Source of the DNA: Planctomycetota bacterium
GTDB lineage: Bacteria > Planctomycetota > GCA-002687715 > DRQF01
DNA length: 49,407 bases
Assembly (NCBI GenBank): GCA_020639295.1
Contig: JACKGY010000017.1
Span: 1 to 49,407 of the forward strand
Reading direction: 5' to 3'
Shown here piece by piece: positions 35,119 to 43,051 of the stretch (the first letter of the stretch is position 1; each line of letters opens with the position of its first letter). A model generated the notes under the pieces. It was not told the origin of the DNA. It did not search any database and saw only the letters and a list, made by a program, of their open reading frames with translations. Made by a program: the position numbers and the translations under genes.

Positions 35119-36083
35119 GCGATCGGCTCCACGGGCTGCGGCCGCACCGGTGTGTGCTCGCGGCGGCGTTGTTCGATGACGATCTGCGCGCTCTCCGACT
35201 TGATGGTGGAGAGCAGGAAGTCGGCCAAGGCCAGACGTTGGTTCGGGTCGCCGTGATCGAGCTCGACGCCGCCCCGCCAGACGCCGACCGGATCCACCTC
35301 GGCCCAGGCGACGCGGCCCTTCACCTCGACCGGTTCCAGATAGTCGGGGAGGTCGATCCGGAAGACCAGCGACTCGCCCTGGTGGAGCTCGGCCTCGGAG
35401 AGCAGGCCGAAGCCGTCGAAGGCGACGTCCTGGATACGGACGAGGATCGCTTCCTCGCCGCGGGCCGCGGCGGCCCGGAGATTGGCGTTCGCCCGGTACT
35501 TGTGGTGGATTCGCGAGACCGGCTTCGGGCCCTGGATCACCAGTTCGCGCAGATCGGGCTCGGGCCCGGGCCCCACGCGGACGCGGTAGAACAGGACGTG
35601 GCCGGCCGCCTCGGGGCAGAGCAGGGTCGCCGCGCCCTCGTCGATCAGGCGGTCGCAATCGAGCGCGACCACGAGACGGCTGGCATCGCCACCCTTGCTG
35701 ATCCCGCGCGCGCCGCAGCGTAGCTCGCCGACGTCCCAGTAGAGGGCCACGGTGGTGCCGACGGGGACGGAGTCGAGCATCGGGAAGCCGCTGGCCGAAG
35801 CCTCGCGGACGAAGTCGCGATGGCCGAGGGATTCGCCGGTCTTGGCCCGTCCGCCACCGTCCTCGACGTTGCGCTTCTTGGTCTTGCCGAGTCCGGATCG
35901 TCGATCCGCCTGCGCCGCGCGCTGCCTCACCAGCCACTGGTAGAGCAGCCAGCAGCTCACCACGATCAGGATGGTCACCATCCCCCAGGTGAGGACCCGC
36001 CAGAAGGCGAGGTCGTGCTCGCTGTCGCCGCGCAGGGCGTCGAACTTGTCGTAGATGTTCTGCTGCTGGATCAGGAGGTTCAT
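35115..36083 (-). CDS. Membrane-anchored PilZ/YcgR-like c-di-GMP effector
   Basis: 322 residues: a short N-terminal part, one membrane helix (about 31-52), a basic linker (60-72), a YcgR-N-like beta domain (about 105-190) and a PilZ-like domain (about 190-295). PilZ features: R191/R197 (RIHHKYRANANLR) and DVAFDG (219-224), in which the usual (D/N)xSxxG serine is Ala. YcgR proteins bind c-di-GMP and slow the motor; a membrane anchor would hold this one near the stator. It has a sigma-28-like promoter and GAGG before the ATG. The reduced motif leaves c-di-GMP binding uncertain. Confidence 0.8.
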   Translation of the reverse strand: MNLLIQQQNIYDKFDALRGDSEHDLAFWRVLTWGMVTILIVVSCWLLYQWLVRQRAAQADRRSGLGKTKKRNVEDGGGRAKTGESLGHRDFVREASASGFPMLDSVPVGTTVALYWDVGELRCGARGISKGGDASRLVVALDCDRLIDEGAATLLCPEAAGHVLFYRVRVGPGPEPDLRELVIQGPKPVSRIHHKYRANANLRAAAARGEEAILVRIQDVAFDGFGLLSEAELHQGESLVFRIDLPDYLEPVEVKGRVAWAEVDPVGVWRGGVELDHGDPNQRLALADFLLSTIKSESAQIVIEQRRREHTPVRPQPVEPIA

Positions 36084-36116
36084 GTCCTCGGCCCATCTCT
36101 CGACCGCACTGCCGAC

Positions 36117-36143
36117 TTATCGGAAGTCCCGATCGCCACTTGA
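36117..36143 (-). promoter_or_regulatory. Putative sigma-28 promoter of the PilZ gene
   Basis: On the minus strand TCAA (36140-36143), 15 bases, TCCGATAA (36117-36124). The -10 matches the FliA consensus at 7 of 8 and the -35 core at 3 of 4. The start is expected near 36110, with a leader of about 27 bases. It is almost the same as the fliC site. Confidence 0.6.
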
Positions 36144-36161
36144 CCCTGCGGCCAAATAAGT

Positions 36162-36186
36162 AGGGCCCGCGCACGGCGCGGGCCCT
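36162..36186 (-). terminator. Intrinsic terminator of the fliK-flgD-flgE operon
   Basis: A perfect 11-bp stem (AGGGCCCGCGC at 36162-36172 with GCGCGGGCCCT at 36176-36186), loop of 3, followed on the minus strand by TACTTATTTGG, the most T-rich tail of any hairpin here. It is 70 bp past the flgE stop and protects the PilZ promoter from read-through. Confidence 0.8.
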
Positions 36187-36255
36187 GAAGAGGCTGCCAT
36201 GATCACTCGCCCGTCCCCGGCGGAGTCGGGGGAGGCCCAGGATCAGGGCGAGGAA

Positions 36256-38181
36256 TCAGACGATCTGCAGCAACTCGGCGAAGATCTCGTCGGCCGTGGT
36301 GACGATGCGCGCCGAGCCCTGGAAGGAGCGCTGCGCTTCGATCAGGCGGACGAACTCCTCGGCGGTATCGACGTTCGAGCCTTCCAGCGCGCCGGCCACG
36401 ATGGCGCCGGCGCCGGCGACGCCGGCCTGGCCGACCAGCGGGATGCCGGAGTTGTCGCTGCGCCGGAACAGGGTGGAACCCTCGCGGATGAGGCCGGCGT
36501 TGTTGCGGAACTGGGCGACGCCGACCTGGTCCAGGTCGATGATGGCGCCGTTGGTGTAGAAGCCCTGGATCGTGCCGTCGCCGGTGACGCCCAGCGAGGC
36601 CAGGGTGCCGGACTCGTAGCCGTCCTGCGAGCTGGCCTGGGCGCTGCTCTCGCCGCCGAACTGGGTCAGGCCGGAGAGATTGCCGACCGAACCGAAGTCG
36701 ATCGTGACGGTCTGCGGGTCGGCGCTGTTCAACCAGGTGAGGTCGACGGTGTTGTTGGCCGCGCCCTGGAAGGTGCCGTCGGGACCGAAGGTGATGCCGG
36801 TGATGGGCGAACCCACCGCCAGGCCCTCGTCGTCCGGCACCGTGAGGCTCAGGTTCCAGGTCCCGTCGTCCTGGCGCTCGAACTGCCCGCTCAGGGTATG
36901 ACCGATGCCGAGGCTGTCGAAGACGGTGATCGAGGTGTCCCGGGTGTCGGGCCCGGTGCCTTCCTGCTCGGTCTTGAAGGCGAAGGCCGACCAGCTCGAG
37001 CTGCCGGTGTTGCCGGCGTTGTCCATGAGGGTCAGCTGCAGCGGGTTCGGACCGGTGTCGTTGGCCTCGATCTCGAGCTTGCCGTCGGCGTTGAGCGAGA
37101 CCGTCGCGTTGGGCAGCTCGCCCTGGATGAAGTTGATCAGGTCGTCCACCGTCTCCGCGCCGGTCAGGGTCAGGACCGAGTTGACGGTCTGGCCCTGGCT
37201 GTCGAGGCCGTTGAGCGTGATCTTGTCGCCGGCGACGTAGTTGACCTTGTTCGCATTGAGGTTGCTCAAGGCGGTCGTGCCGGTGACCGCATTCTCGGTG
37301 CCGACCTCCGAAATCGACGTGGCGGTGCCCATGCCGAAGGCGCCGCCGACGGTCGTGTTCGGCACCGACAACTGGACGCGCGACTTCTTGCCGGCGGTGA
37401 GGCTCGCGAGCCGCAGCTCGTTGCCGACGACCGTGGCCAGGACCTTCGGGCTCTTGTTGCCGAAGGCGTTGTTGATCGCCGTGGCCACGTCGGACATGCC
37501 GGTGATGGTGGCCGGGAGCTGGACGTCGACGGCGCTGCCGCCATCGACCAGGATGGTGATGGTCTCGTTCTGCGCGGCGGTCGGGGGCGCGGCGGCGGTG
37601 CTGGTGGTGAGCACGGCCTCGATGTGCTCCTCGAGGGCCTTGCTCGAGGTCTGGATCTCGGCCAGCGGGCCGCTGATGGTCGCCGGGAGGTTGCCCGAGA
37701 AGGTGACCGCCGAGGTGGCGACGGCCGGAGCGACCGCCTCGGTGTCGAGGACGATGTCCTGACCGGCGGTGTTCTGGACGTGGAATCCGGTGCGGGAGTC
37801 GACCAGGTTGGCCTCGCGATCGAGCGTGAACGAGCCGACCCGGCTGAACAACGACTCGTTGCCGTTGCTGAGCACGAAGAAGCCCTGGCCCTGCAGCGCG
37901 AGGTCGAAGGTGCGGCCGGTGTCGATCAGCGTGCCCTGGCGCTCGATCTGGTCGATGCTCGCCACCTGGACGCCGACGCCGAACTGGCGCGCGTTGACGC
38001 CGCCGACGGTCGCCGAGGGACCGGTGGGCTGACGCTGCGTGCTGTAGAGGACGTCACTGAAGGTGAGACGGTCGGCCTTGAAGCCGTTGGTCTCCGAATT
38101 GGTCAGGTTGTTGCCGATGACGTCGAGGTAGCGCTGGTTGGCGCGCAGACCCGTCAGACCGACACGAAGTGCTCCGAACAT
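36256..38181 (-). CDS. flgE: Flagellar hook protein FlgE
   Basis: 641 residues, well above enteric FlgE (about 400). N-terminal MFGALRVGLTGLRANQRYLDVIGNNLTNSETNGFKADRLTFSDVLYS and C-terminal GALEGSNVDTAEEFVRLIEAQRSFQGSARIVTTADEIFAELLQIV are diagnostic. The extra residues form Thr/Asn/Gly-rich beta domains in the middle (about 190-420), probably exposed on the hook surface. The ATG follows GGGAGAGAGAG. It is last in the fliK-flgD-flgE operon. Confidence 0.96.
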   Translation of the reverse strand: MFGALRVGLTGLRANQRYLDVIGNNLTNSETNGFKADRLTFSDVLYSTQRQPTGPSATVGGVNARQFGVGVQVASIDQIERQGTLIDTGRTFDLALQGQGFFVLSNGNESLFSRVGSFTLDREANLVDSRTGFHVQNTAGQDIVLDTEAVAPAVATSAVTFSGNLPATISGPLAEIQTSSKALEEHIEAVLTTSTAAAPPTAAQNETITILVDGGSAVDVQLPATITGMSDVATAINNAFGNKSPKVLATVVGNELRLASLTAGKKSRVQLSVPNTTVGGAFGMGTATSISEVGTENAVTGTTALSNLNANKVNYVAGDKITLNGLDSQGQTVNSVLTLTGAETVDDLINFIQGELPNATVSLNADGKLEIEANDTGPNPLQLTLMDNAGNTGSSSWSAFAFKTEQEGTGPDTRDTSITVFDSLGIGHTLSGQFERQDDGTWNLSLTVPDDEGLAVGSPITGITFGPDGTFQGAANNTVDLTWLNSADPQTVTIDFGSVGNLSGLTQFGGESSAQASSQDGYESGTLASLGVTGDGTIQGFYTNGAIIDLDQVGVAQFRNNAGLIREGSTLFRRSDNSGIPLVGQAGVAGAGAIVAGALEGSNVDTAEEFVRLIEAQRSFQGSARIVTTADEIFAELLQIV

Positions 38182-38244
38182 CTCTCTCTCCCGATGAATC
38201 CGGATCTCCGGCGCTCTCTCCGCCGAAGTTCCTGCCGATGACGA

Positions 38245-38706
38245 TCAGGCGGTCGCGCCCGTATCCTCGTTGCTCGCCTCCTTCGACACGCCGCCGATGG
38301 AGATGACGTTGCCCAGCGGCACGGTGCCCTGGTCCTTGGTGATCAGGTTGATGGCCCCGCGCAGGAACTTGACGCCGACGATGTCGGCCTTCAGCTCGGC
38401 GCCGGTGGAGCCGGCGTAGGTGACCTCCTTGCCGATCAGGCTCGCGGCCTGGGCGAGACCCTGGAGGCTGGCGTTGGCCGACATCGCGGCCGCCAGGTCC
38501 TCGAGGGCCTTGGTCTGCTTCTGGTTCTCCTCGAGCCCGGTGAACTGGGCCATCTGGCCGATGAACTCGGCATCGGTGATGGGCTCGAAGGGGTTCTGGT
38601 TCTGGAGCTGCGTGGTCAGCAGGCGCATGAACTCCTTCGAGTTCACCTGCGACGAGCCGCTGGTCGTGGTCTGGCTGTTCGAGCCGTTGAGGCTGGCAAC
38701 GTCCAT
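38245..38706 (-). CDS. flgD: Hook cap / assembly scaffold protein FlgD
   Basis: 153 residues, shorter than enteric FlgD (231). The N-terminal export and capping region is well conserved (SKEFMRLLTTQLQNQNPFEPITDAEFIGQMAQFTGLEENQK). The C-terminal part keeps only one small beta unit (LIGKEVTYAG ... VPLGNVISIGG) rather than the full tudor/Fn3 pair. The ATG follows GGAGAGAGAG. It sits between fliK and flgE. Confidence 0.94.
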   Translation of the reverse strand: MDVASLNGSNSQTTTSGSSQVNSKEFMRLLTTQLQNQNPFEPITDAEFIGQMAQFTGLEENQKQTKALEDLAAAMSANASLQGLAQAASLIGKEVTYAGSTGAELKADIVGVKFLRGAINLITKDQGTVPLGNVISIGGVSKEASNEDTGATA

Positions 38707-38716
38707 CTCTCTCTCC

Positions 38717-40384
38717 TCAGGCCATGAGGTTGAGCCGCCCGCTGGCGGCCTCGACCCCGTCCATCCTCTTCGATCGCGCGCTCTCCTCGCGCACCTGTTG
38801 CCGGTCGGCTCGTCCTTCCGACCGCTCCCGCCAGCCGCCGTCCGAACCGGCTCGCCGATCGGCGAAGGCCGTTCCGGAGTCGTCCGGCTGGACGTTCTCC
38901 TGTTGCACCCGCAGGGAGTCGACCTGCAGGCCCTGCTGGCGCAGACTGTGTTTCAAGGCATCGAGCCCCTGCTCGAGGGTCCGGGCCACGTCGCGGTGAT
39001 CGGCCTGGATCTCGCCCACGAGCCGACCGCGCCGCAGCAGCAGGCGCACCGTGACCCGGCCGAGCTCGGGCGGGTCGACGATGAAGCTCACCCGGCTGAC
39101 ACCCGGCTTGACCTGGACGCTGAGCTGATCGACCAGCTCCTCGAGGCGCGGCGCGGTGGACGTCGCCGCCGGTTGCGCGACCGCGATCGGCCGCGAGGCG
39201 GCGTCGACGGGCTCGCCGACGATCGGGGCGACCTCGCCCCCAGCGACCACGGGGCCCTCGGCCTGCGTGCTGGTCGGAGGCTGCGGCCGGAAGCTCGGGT
39301 CCGCGATCGCCTCGGTCGTCGGCGGCTCGAGGTCGGACCTCGCGCCTTCGACCTCGACAACCGCCCCGTCGACGGCTGCCGGCTCGGACCCACCGGCGAC
39401 CGGGCCGAGCCCGTGGACGGCCTCCTGCGGGACCGGCCTCGGCGCGGTCGGTGCCGGCCGCCCGGCCTGCTGACGCGGATCGTCGTGACCGGTCTGCTGC
39501 CGGAAGGCTTGGTCCTCGGCGGGACCCTGGCCGGCGGGGGCCGCGGCCGACGCGCCCGGCGCCACCGAGGTCGTCTCGCTCCGACCGCCGGTTCCGGTCG
39601 GTCTGGGCTCGACCGCACGGGCCGCCGGCTCGGTGGGCGCGGCGACCCGAGCCGTGATCGGCGCGGTGCCGGTCGTGGCCGCGTCCGCACCTGGGGTCGA
39701 CTCGGGTTCGAGCCCGGGCCGGGCATCGGCCTGGACCGCCTTCACCTCCGGCTGCGATCCGGGTGTCGGCGACGCGATCGGCCCGGGTCGCGTAGCGCGA
39801 TCGACGGCGTCGACTCGAAGTGAAGTCTGGGTCTCGTGGGCGGCCATCGCGTCACCCGACTGCGAACCGATCGGCTTGGCGCTCGGATCGACGGAGGTGA
39901 CCGGCGGCGCGGCATCGGGCCGGATCGTCTCGGAAGCCGATACCGACGCTGGCCGCGGCGCCAGGGTCTGGGTGGCGTAGGCCTTCGGGGCGGCCTCGGT
40001 GATCGGTGCCTCGGGCTTCGCGGTCGCGATCGTCGTCGTGAACGACAGGGACTCGCCTTCCGCCAGACCGTCCTGGTCGTCGCCGGCGGCGAAGAAGTCC
40101 TCGGCGAGTTCCTCTTCCGCCTCGGTCTCGTCGGGCAGTTCGGCCTGGGGTCGCGTGTCCTCGACCGCGACCTGGCCCGAGGCCGCCAGGGTCTTCGCCC
40201 GCTCGAGGTCCTCGGTCGCCGTCGCGCCGGCGCTCCCGGAGGCCGCGGTTTCGACCTGGGCGAGAACCGACGAGAACGCGCCCTCGTCCTCGCAACAGGA
40301 GGCCGGTGCCCTGGTCGTCAGACCTTGACTCGGGACCTGGATGGGGCCGGTGATCAACCGGAACGGGTCGAAGCTCGCTTGCAT
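38717..40384 (-). CDS. fliK: Hook-length control protein FliK
   Basis: 555 residues. A long Ala/Pro/Thr/Glu-rich, low-complexity ruler region (about 40-410) is followed by the globular C-terminal domain (about 417-494): VSFIVDPPELGRVTVRLLLRRGRLVGEIQADHRDVARTLEQGLDALKHSLRQQGLQVDSLRV, the Flg_hook pattern that triggers the export-specificity switch, and then a charged 60-residue tail. It is the first gene of the hook operon, 40 bases from a sigma-54 promoter; the ATG follows GAGAGAGAG. Identity is firm at the C-terminus. Confidence 0.93.
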   Translation of the reverse strand: MQASFDPFRLITGPIQVPSQGLTTRAPASCCEDEGAFSSVLAQVETAASGSAGATATEDLERAKTLAASGQVAVEDTRPQAELPDETEAEEELAEDFFAAGDDQDGLAEGESLSFTTTIATAKPEAPITEAAPKAYATQTLAPRPASVSASETIRPDAAPPVTSVDPSAKPIGSQSGDAMAAHETQTSLRVDAVDRATRPGPIASPTPGSQPEVKAVQADARPGLEPESTPGADAATTGTAPITARVAAPTEPAARAVEPRPTGTGGRSETTSVAPGASAAAPAGQGPAEDQAFRQQTGHDDPRQQAGRPAPTAPRPVPQEAVHGLGPVAGGSEPAAVDGAVVEVEGARSDLEPPTTEAIADPSFRPQPPTSTQAEGPVVAGGEVAPIVGEPVDAASRPIAVAQPAATSTAPRLEELVDQLSVQVKPGVSRVSFIVDPPELGRVTVRLLLRRGRLVGEIQADHRDVARTLEQGLDALKHSLRQQGLQVDSLRVQQENVQPDDSGTAFADRRAGSDGGWRERSEGRADRQQVREESARSKRMDGVEAASGRLNLMA

Positions 40385-40424
40385 CTCTCTCTCTCGGCGA
40401 CGGCATGGTCGCGCGAGCGGAGAG

Positions 40425-40440
40425 AGCAGAGGTCGTGCCG
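40425..40440 (-). promoter_or_regulatory. Sigma-54 promoter of the fliK-flgD-flgE operon
   Basis: On the minus strand CGGCACGACCTCTGCT: six consecutive consensus bases GGCACG, exact 10-base spacing, then CTGCT against TTGC(A/T). The start is expected near 40414, 30 bases before the fliK ATG. The rest of the 225-bp gap to infA has no gene and no strong terminator hairpin. Confidence 0.75.
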
Positions 40441-40609
40441 AAACGCTCCCCGGCTCGACGAGCGAGGTCGCAAGAGGCAGTCGATCAAGGACTTGGAGAT
40501 TCGGAAAGGAGGCACGACAGGGCCCGGGGGACGTGGCTTCGGGCGGTCGCGGCGAAATTCTTTCCGGAGGAGAAGGACCGGGGAGGAAGAGTTTTCGGGG
40601 GGCGGGGGC

Positions 40610-40828
40610 TCAGCGACCGCGGTAGACGATGCGGCCCTTCGAGAGGTCGTAGGGCGACAGCTCGATGGTCACGGTGTCACCGGGGAGGATGCGGATGAAG
40701 TGCTTGCGCATGCGTCCGGAGACGTAGGCGAGGATCGAGTGCCCGTTCGGCAACTCGACGCGGAAGCGCGCGTTGGGCAGCGCCTCCCTCACGGTGGCCT
40801 CGACGGTGATTGCGTCTTCTTTCGCCAT
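40610..40828 (-). CDS. infA: Translation initiation factor IF-1
   Basis: 72 residues, the standard length, one S1/OB-fold domain: MAKEDAITVEATVREALPNARFRVELPNGHSILAYVSGRMRKHFIRILPGDTVTIELSPYDLSKGRIVYR. It binds the ribosomal A site of the 30S subunit during initiation. It is monocistronic, upstream of the hook operon, and divergent from the lipoprotein gene, with a sigma-70-like promoter (40880-40907). It is not in a ribosomal-protein operon here. Confidence 0.97.
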   Translation of the reverse strand: MAKEDAITVEATVREALPNARFRVELPNGHSILAYVSGRMRKHFIRILPGDTVTIELSPYDLSKGRIVYRGR

Positions 40829-40879
40829 ATGGCAGAAACCCCTTTTGCAGCGGCGCCGGGGCTGGCCGGCGCGGCCCGA

Positions 40880-40907
40880 ACTATAACCGATCGTAAGTCG
40901 CGACCAA
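40880..40907 (-). promoter_or_regulatory. Putative housekeeping promoter of infA
   Basis: On the minus strand TTGGTC (40902-40907), 16 bases, TATAGT (40880-40885). The -10 matches 5 of 6, the -35 matches 3 of 6. The start is expected about 45 bases upstream of infA. Being in the 118-bp divergent gap, it may overlap the promoter of the lipoprotein gene. Confidence 0.5.
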
Positions 40908-40946
40908 ATAGCGCTGTCGAATGGCGCCGGCGAGAGACAAACCGAC

Positions 40947-41642
40947 ATGAAATCGAGACTTGTGGCCGGCCTCCTGGTCATCGCCCTGCTGGTCGCGGGC
41001 AGCGCCTGCACCAGTCTTCCCGCGGTCGACGAGCTGCCCGAGGCCGGCTCCGAGACCCGGGTCGAGACCCTGCCCCAGGAGGGCGAGACGGCCGCCGAAG
41101 CGCAGGCGGGGCCGGGCGCCGAGACCGTCGAGACGGCCCCGGAGGCCGAGCTGCCGGTGAAACGCCTCCGCCTCGAGGACGTGCGCGGGGGCGAGCTGGA
41201 CTTCGAGCTCCCGGGTCGCCCGGAGGAGGTCGCCGCCGCCCTGCTCGACTTCGCCGGCGCCAGCGGCCACCGGGCCTGGGCCCCGTTGATCGAAGCCCTG
41301 CCCGCCCGCGGCGAGACCCTACTCAGCCGCTGGCACTTCGAGGGCGAGATGGGCATCGACCCGGTGGTCGTGCTCGGCTTCCGGGAGAAGGTCGACGCGG
41401 AGTCGCGGCTGATCCGCTTCAAGATCGTGGAGCGCGACTTCGGCCTCGCCGCCTTCTTCGGCGACTACCGCATCCGGGCCAGCGCGACCGACGCCGGACG
41501 CTCGCGGGTACGCGCGCGCATCTTCATCGACAGCGGGGTCACCATCGCCAACGCCAGCGACGAGGAGATCGCCGCCGGCCTGCGCGAGGACGCGCGGATG
41601 CTCGACAGCTGGATGAAGGAGCGGCTCGCCGTCAGTCCCTGA
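40947..41642 (+). CDS. Putative lipoprotein with a START/SRPBCC-like C-terminal domain
   Basis: 231 residues. The N-terminus MKSRLVAGLLVIALLVAGSAC is a lipoprotein signal with Cys21 as the lipidated residue (position -3 is Gly, slightly off the usual lipobox). An acidic, low-complexity linker (about 25-72) follows. The C-terminal part (about 75-230) has alternating strands and a final long helix (DEEIAAGLREDARMLDSWMKERL), vaguely SRPBCC-like; this fold guess is weak. No function can be assigned. Monocistronic. Confidence 0.7.
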   Translation: MKSRLVAGLLVIALLVAGSACTSLPAVDELPEAGSETRVETLPQEGETAAEAQAGPGAETVETAPEAELPVKRLRLEDVRGGELDFELPGRPEEVAAALLDFAGASGHRAWAPLIEALPARGETLLSRWHFEGEMGIDPVVVLGFREKVDAESRLIRFKIVERDFGLAAFFGDYRIRASATDAGRSRVRARIFIDSGVTIANASDEEIAAGLREDARMLDSWMKERLAVSP

Positions 41643-41687
41643 CGGTGATCGCGGCGTCGCCGGGCGGGAGAGCGGAGACGGTCCCGG

Positions 41688-42416
41688 TCAGCGGACGAGC
41701 GCGATCCAGCCGCGGTCCGGGTCGAGGATCTGGGCCGGACGCAACCTGGCCTTGTAGGACATGGCCGGGCAATCGGCGACCCAGAAGCCCGGGTGGTACC
41801 AGCGCCGGCGGTCACGGCGGGCCCAGTCGATCTCCCAGAGCATCGAGAAGGTGCCCAGCGAACGCTCGCCCAGATCGGGCTCGAAGTAGAAGTAGTCGGA
41901 GCTGAGCAGGTTCGGCGTCAGCGACACGATGCCGACACCGACGAGTCGCCCCTCGAGCCGCAGGAGCAGGGCACGAGCATTCGCCGGTGGATCGTCGAAG
42001 AGCGAGCCGGCGATCTCGTCACGCTCGTGCTCGATCCAGCCGCGGTGGCGAGCCTCGAGATAGCGGAAGAGCAGCGCCAGCATCTCCTCGTCGGCCCGGA
42101 GTTCGGCGACCTCGACCGCGAGATCCTGGTTGCGGTTCCAGACCCGGCGCTGGCTCTTGCTGCGGCGGAAGGCCGGCGTGGCGATGCGCAGGCTGCGGCA
42201 GGATCGGCAATCGGCGCAGGCCGGCCGGAAGAAGGCCTGTCCCGAGCGCCGGAAGCCGAGGTCGAAGAGGAGCTCGTGGACCTCGGCGCCGAGATCGCCT
42301 TCGGGGAGGATGATCTCGTTGCGCCAGAGGAGACCCGGTCGATAGGGGCAGGGCTGCTCGGGTCCGATGCCGCCTCGGACGACGACGCCCTCCTCGCTCC
42401 CGTTCTCGACCGTCAT
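41688..42416 (-). CDS. bpt: Aspartate/glutamate leucyltransferase (Bpt/ATE family)
   Basis: 242 residues. Transfers Leu (or Arg) from aminoacyl-tRNA to the N-terminus of proteins beginning with Asp/Glu, marking them for ClpS/ClpAP in the N-end-rule pathway. The N-terminal Cys-rich block FRRSGQAFFRPACADCRSCRSLRIATPAF (about 55-83) and the C-terminal block LSSDYFYFEPDLGERSLGTFSMLWEIDWAR, then YHPGFWVADCPAMSYKARLRP, are characteristic. Bpt and Aat differ in family; this one is ATE-type. Downstream of the adenosyltransferase, 19 bp apart. Confidence 0.93.
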   Translation of the reverse strand: MTVENGSEEGVVVRGGIGPEQPCPYRPGLLWRNEIILPEGDLGAEVHELLFDLGFRRSGQAFFRPACADCRSCRSLRIATPAFRRSKSQRRVWNRNQDLAVEVAELRADEEMLALLFRYLEARHRGWIEHERDEIAGSLFDDPPANARALLLRLEGRLVGVGIVSLTPNLLSSDYFYFEPDLGERSLGTFSMLWEIDWARRDRRRWYHPGFWVADCPAMSYKARLRPAQILDPDRGWIALVR

Positions 42417-42435
42417 GCCTGCCCTTCCGCGGGCC

Positions 42436-43002
42436 TCAGCCCTGCCCGCCCGGCTTCCAGAGGATCTCCTGCCCGCCCTCGCGATTGGCGTGACGCGCCA
42501 TGACGAAGAGGTGATCCGACAGGCGGTTGAGATAGCGCAAGGCCTCTTCGTTGATGGCGGTCGAATCGGCCAGTCGCCGGGCGCTGCGTTCGCAGCGCCG
42601 ACAGACGCAGCGGGCGAGGTGCAGGTGGGCGGCGAGCGGCGTCCCGCCGGACAGGACGAAACTCGAGAGCGGCGCCAGCGCGGCGTTCATCCGATCGATC
42701 TCGTCCTCGAGCCGCTTCACCTGGGCCGCCTGCACGCGCAGCGCCTGGCCGGGCGCCTCGCCCTCGCCCAGGGGCCGGCAGAGATCGGCGCCGAGGTCGA
42801 AGAGGTCGTTCTGGATCCGCCGCAGCCCGTCGAGGTCGTCGCCATCCGCGTACAGGGCCGCCATGCCGATCACCGCGCCCAGCTCGTCGGCGTCACCGTA
42901 GGCCGCGACGCGCGGGTCGGTCTTCCTGACCCGGCTGCCGTCGCCGAGCCCGGTGCTGCCATCGTCGCCGGATCGGGTGTAGATGCGGGAGAGATGAACC
43001 AT
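42436..43002 (-). CDS. ATP:cob(I)alamin adenosyltransferase, PduO type
   Basis: 188 residues. Attaches the adenosyl group to cob(I)alamin to make coenzyme B12. The ATP-binding N-terminus IYTRSGDDGSTGLGDGSRVRKTDPRVAAYGDADELGA (about 7-43) and the later CRRCERSARRL ... LRYLNRLSDHLFVMARHAN (about 133-172) are diagnostic of the PduO/MMAB family. It could serve methylmalonyl-CoA mutase, ribonucleotide reductase or another B12 enzyme. It is 49 bp after the upstream gene and precedes bpt. Confidence 0.95.
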   Translation of the reverse strand: MVHLSRIYTRSGDDGSTGLGDGSRVRKTDPRVAAYGDADELGAVIGMAALYADGDDLDGLRRIQNDLFDLGADLCRPLGEGEAPGQALRVQAAQVKRLEDEIDRMNAALAPLSSFVLSGGTPLAAHLHLARCVCRRCERSARRLADSTAINEEALRYLNRLSDHLFVMARHANREGGQEILWKPGGQG

Positions 43003-43051
43003 CGGGCCAGTGTACCCGGCCCGGCGGCCCGACCAAAGGCGAGGCCCCGGC

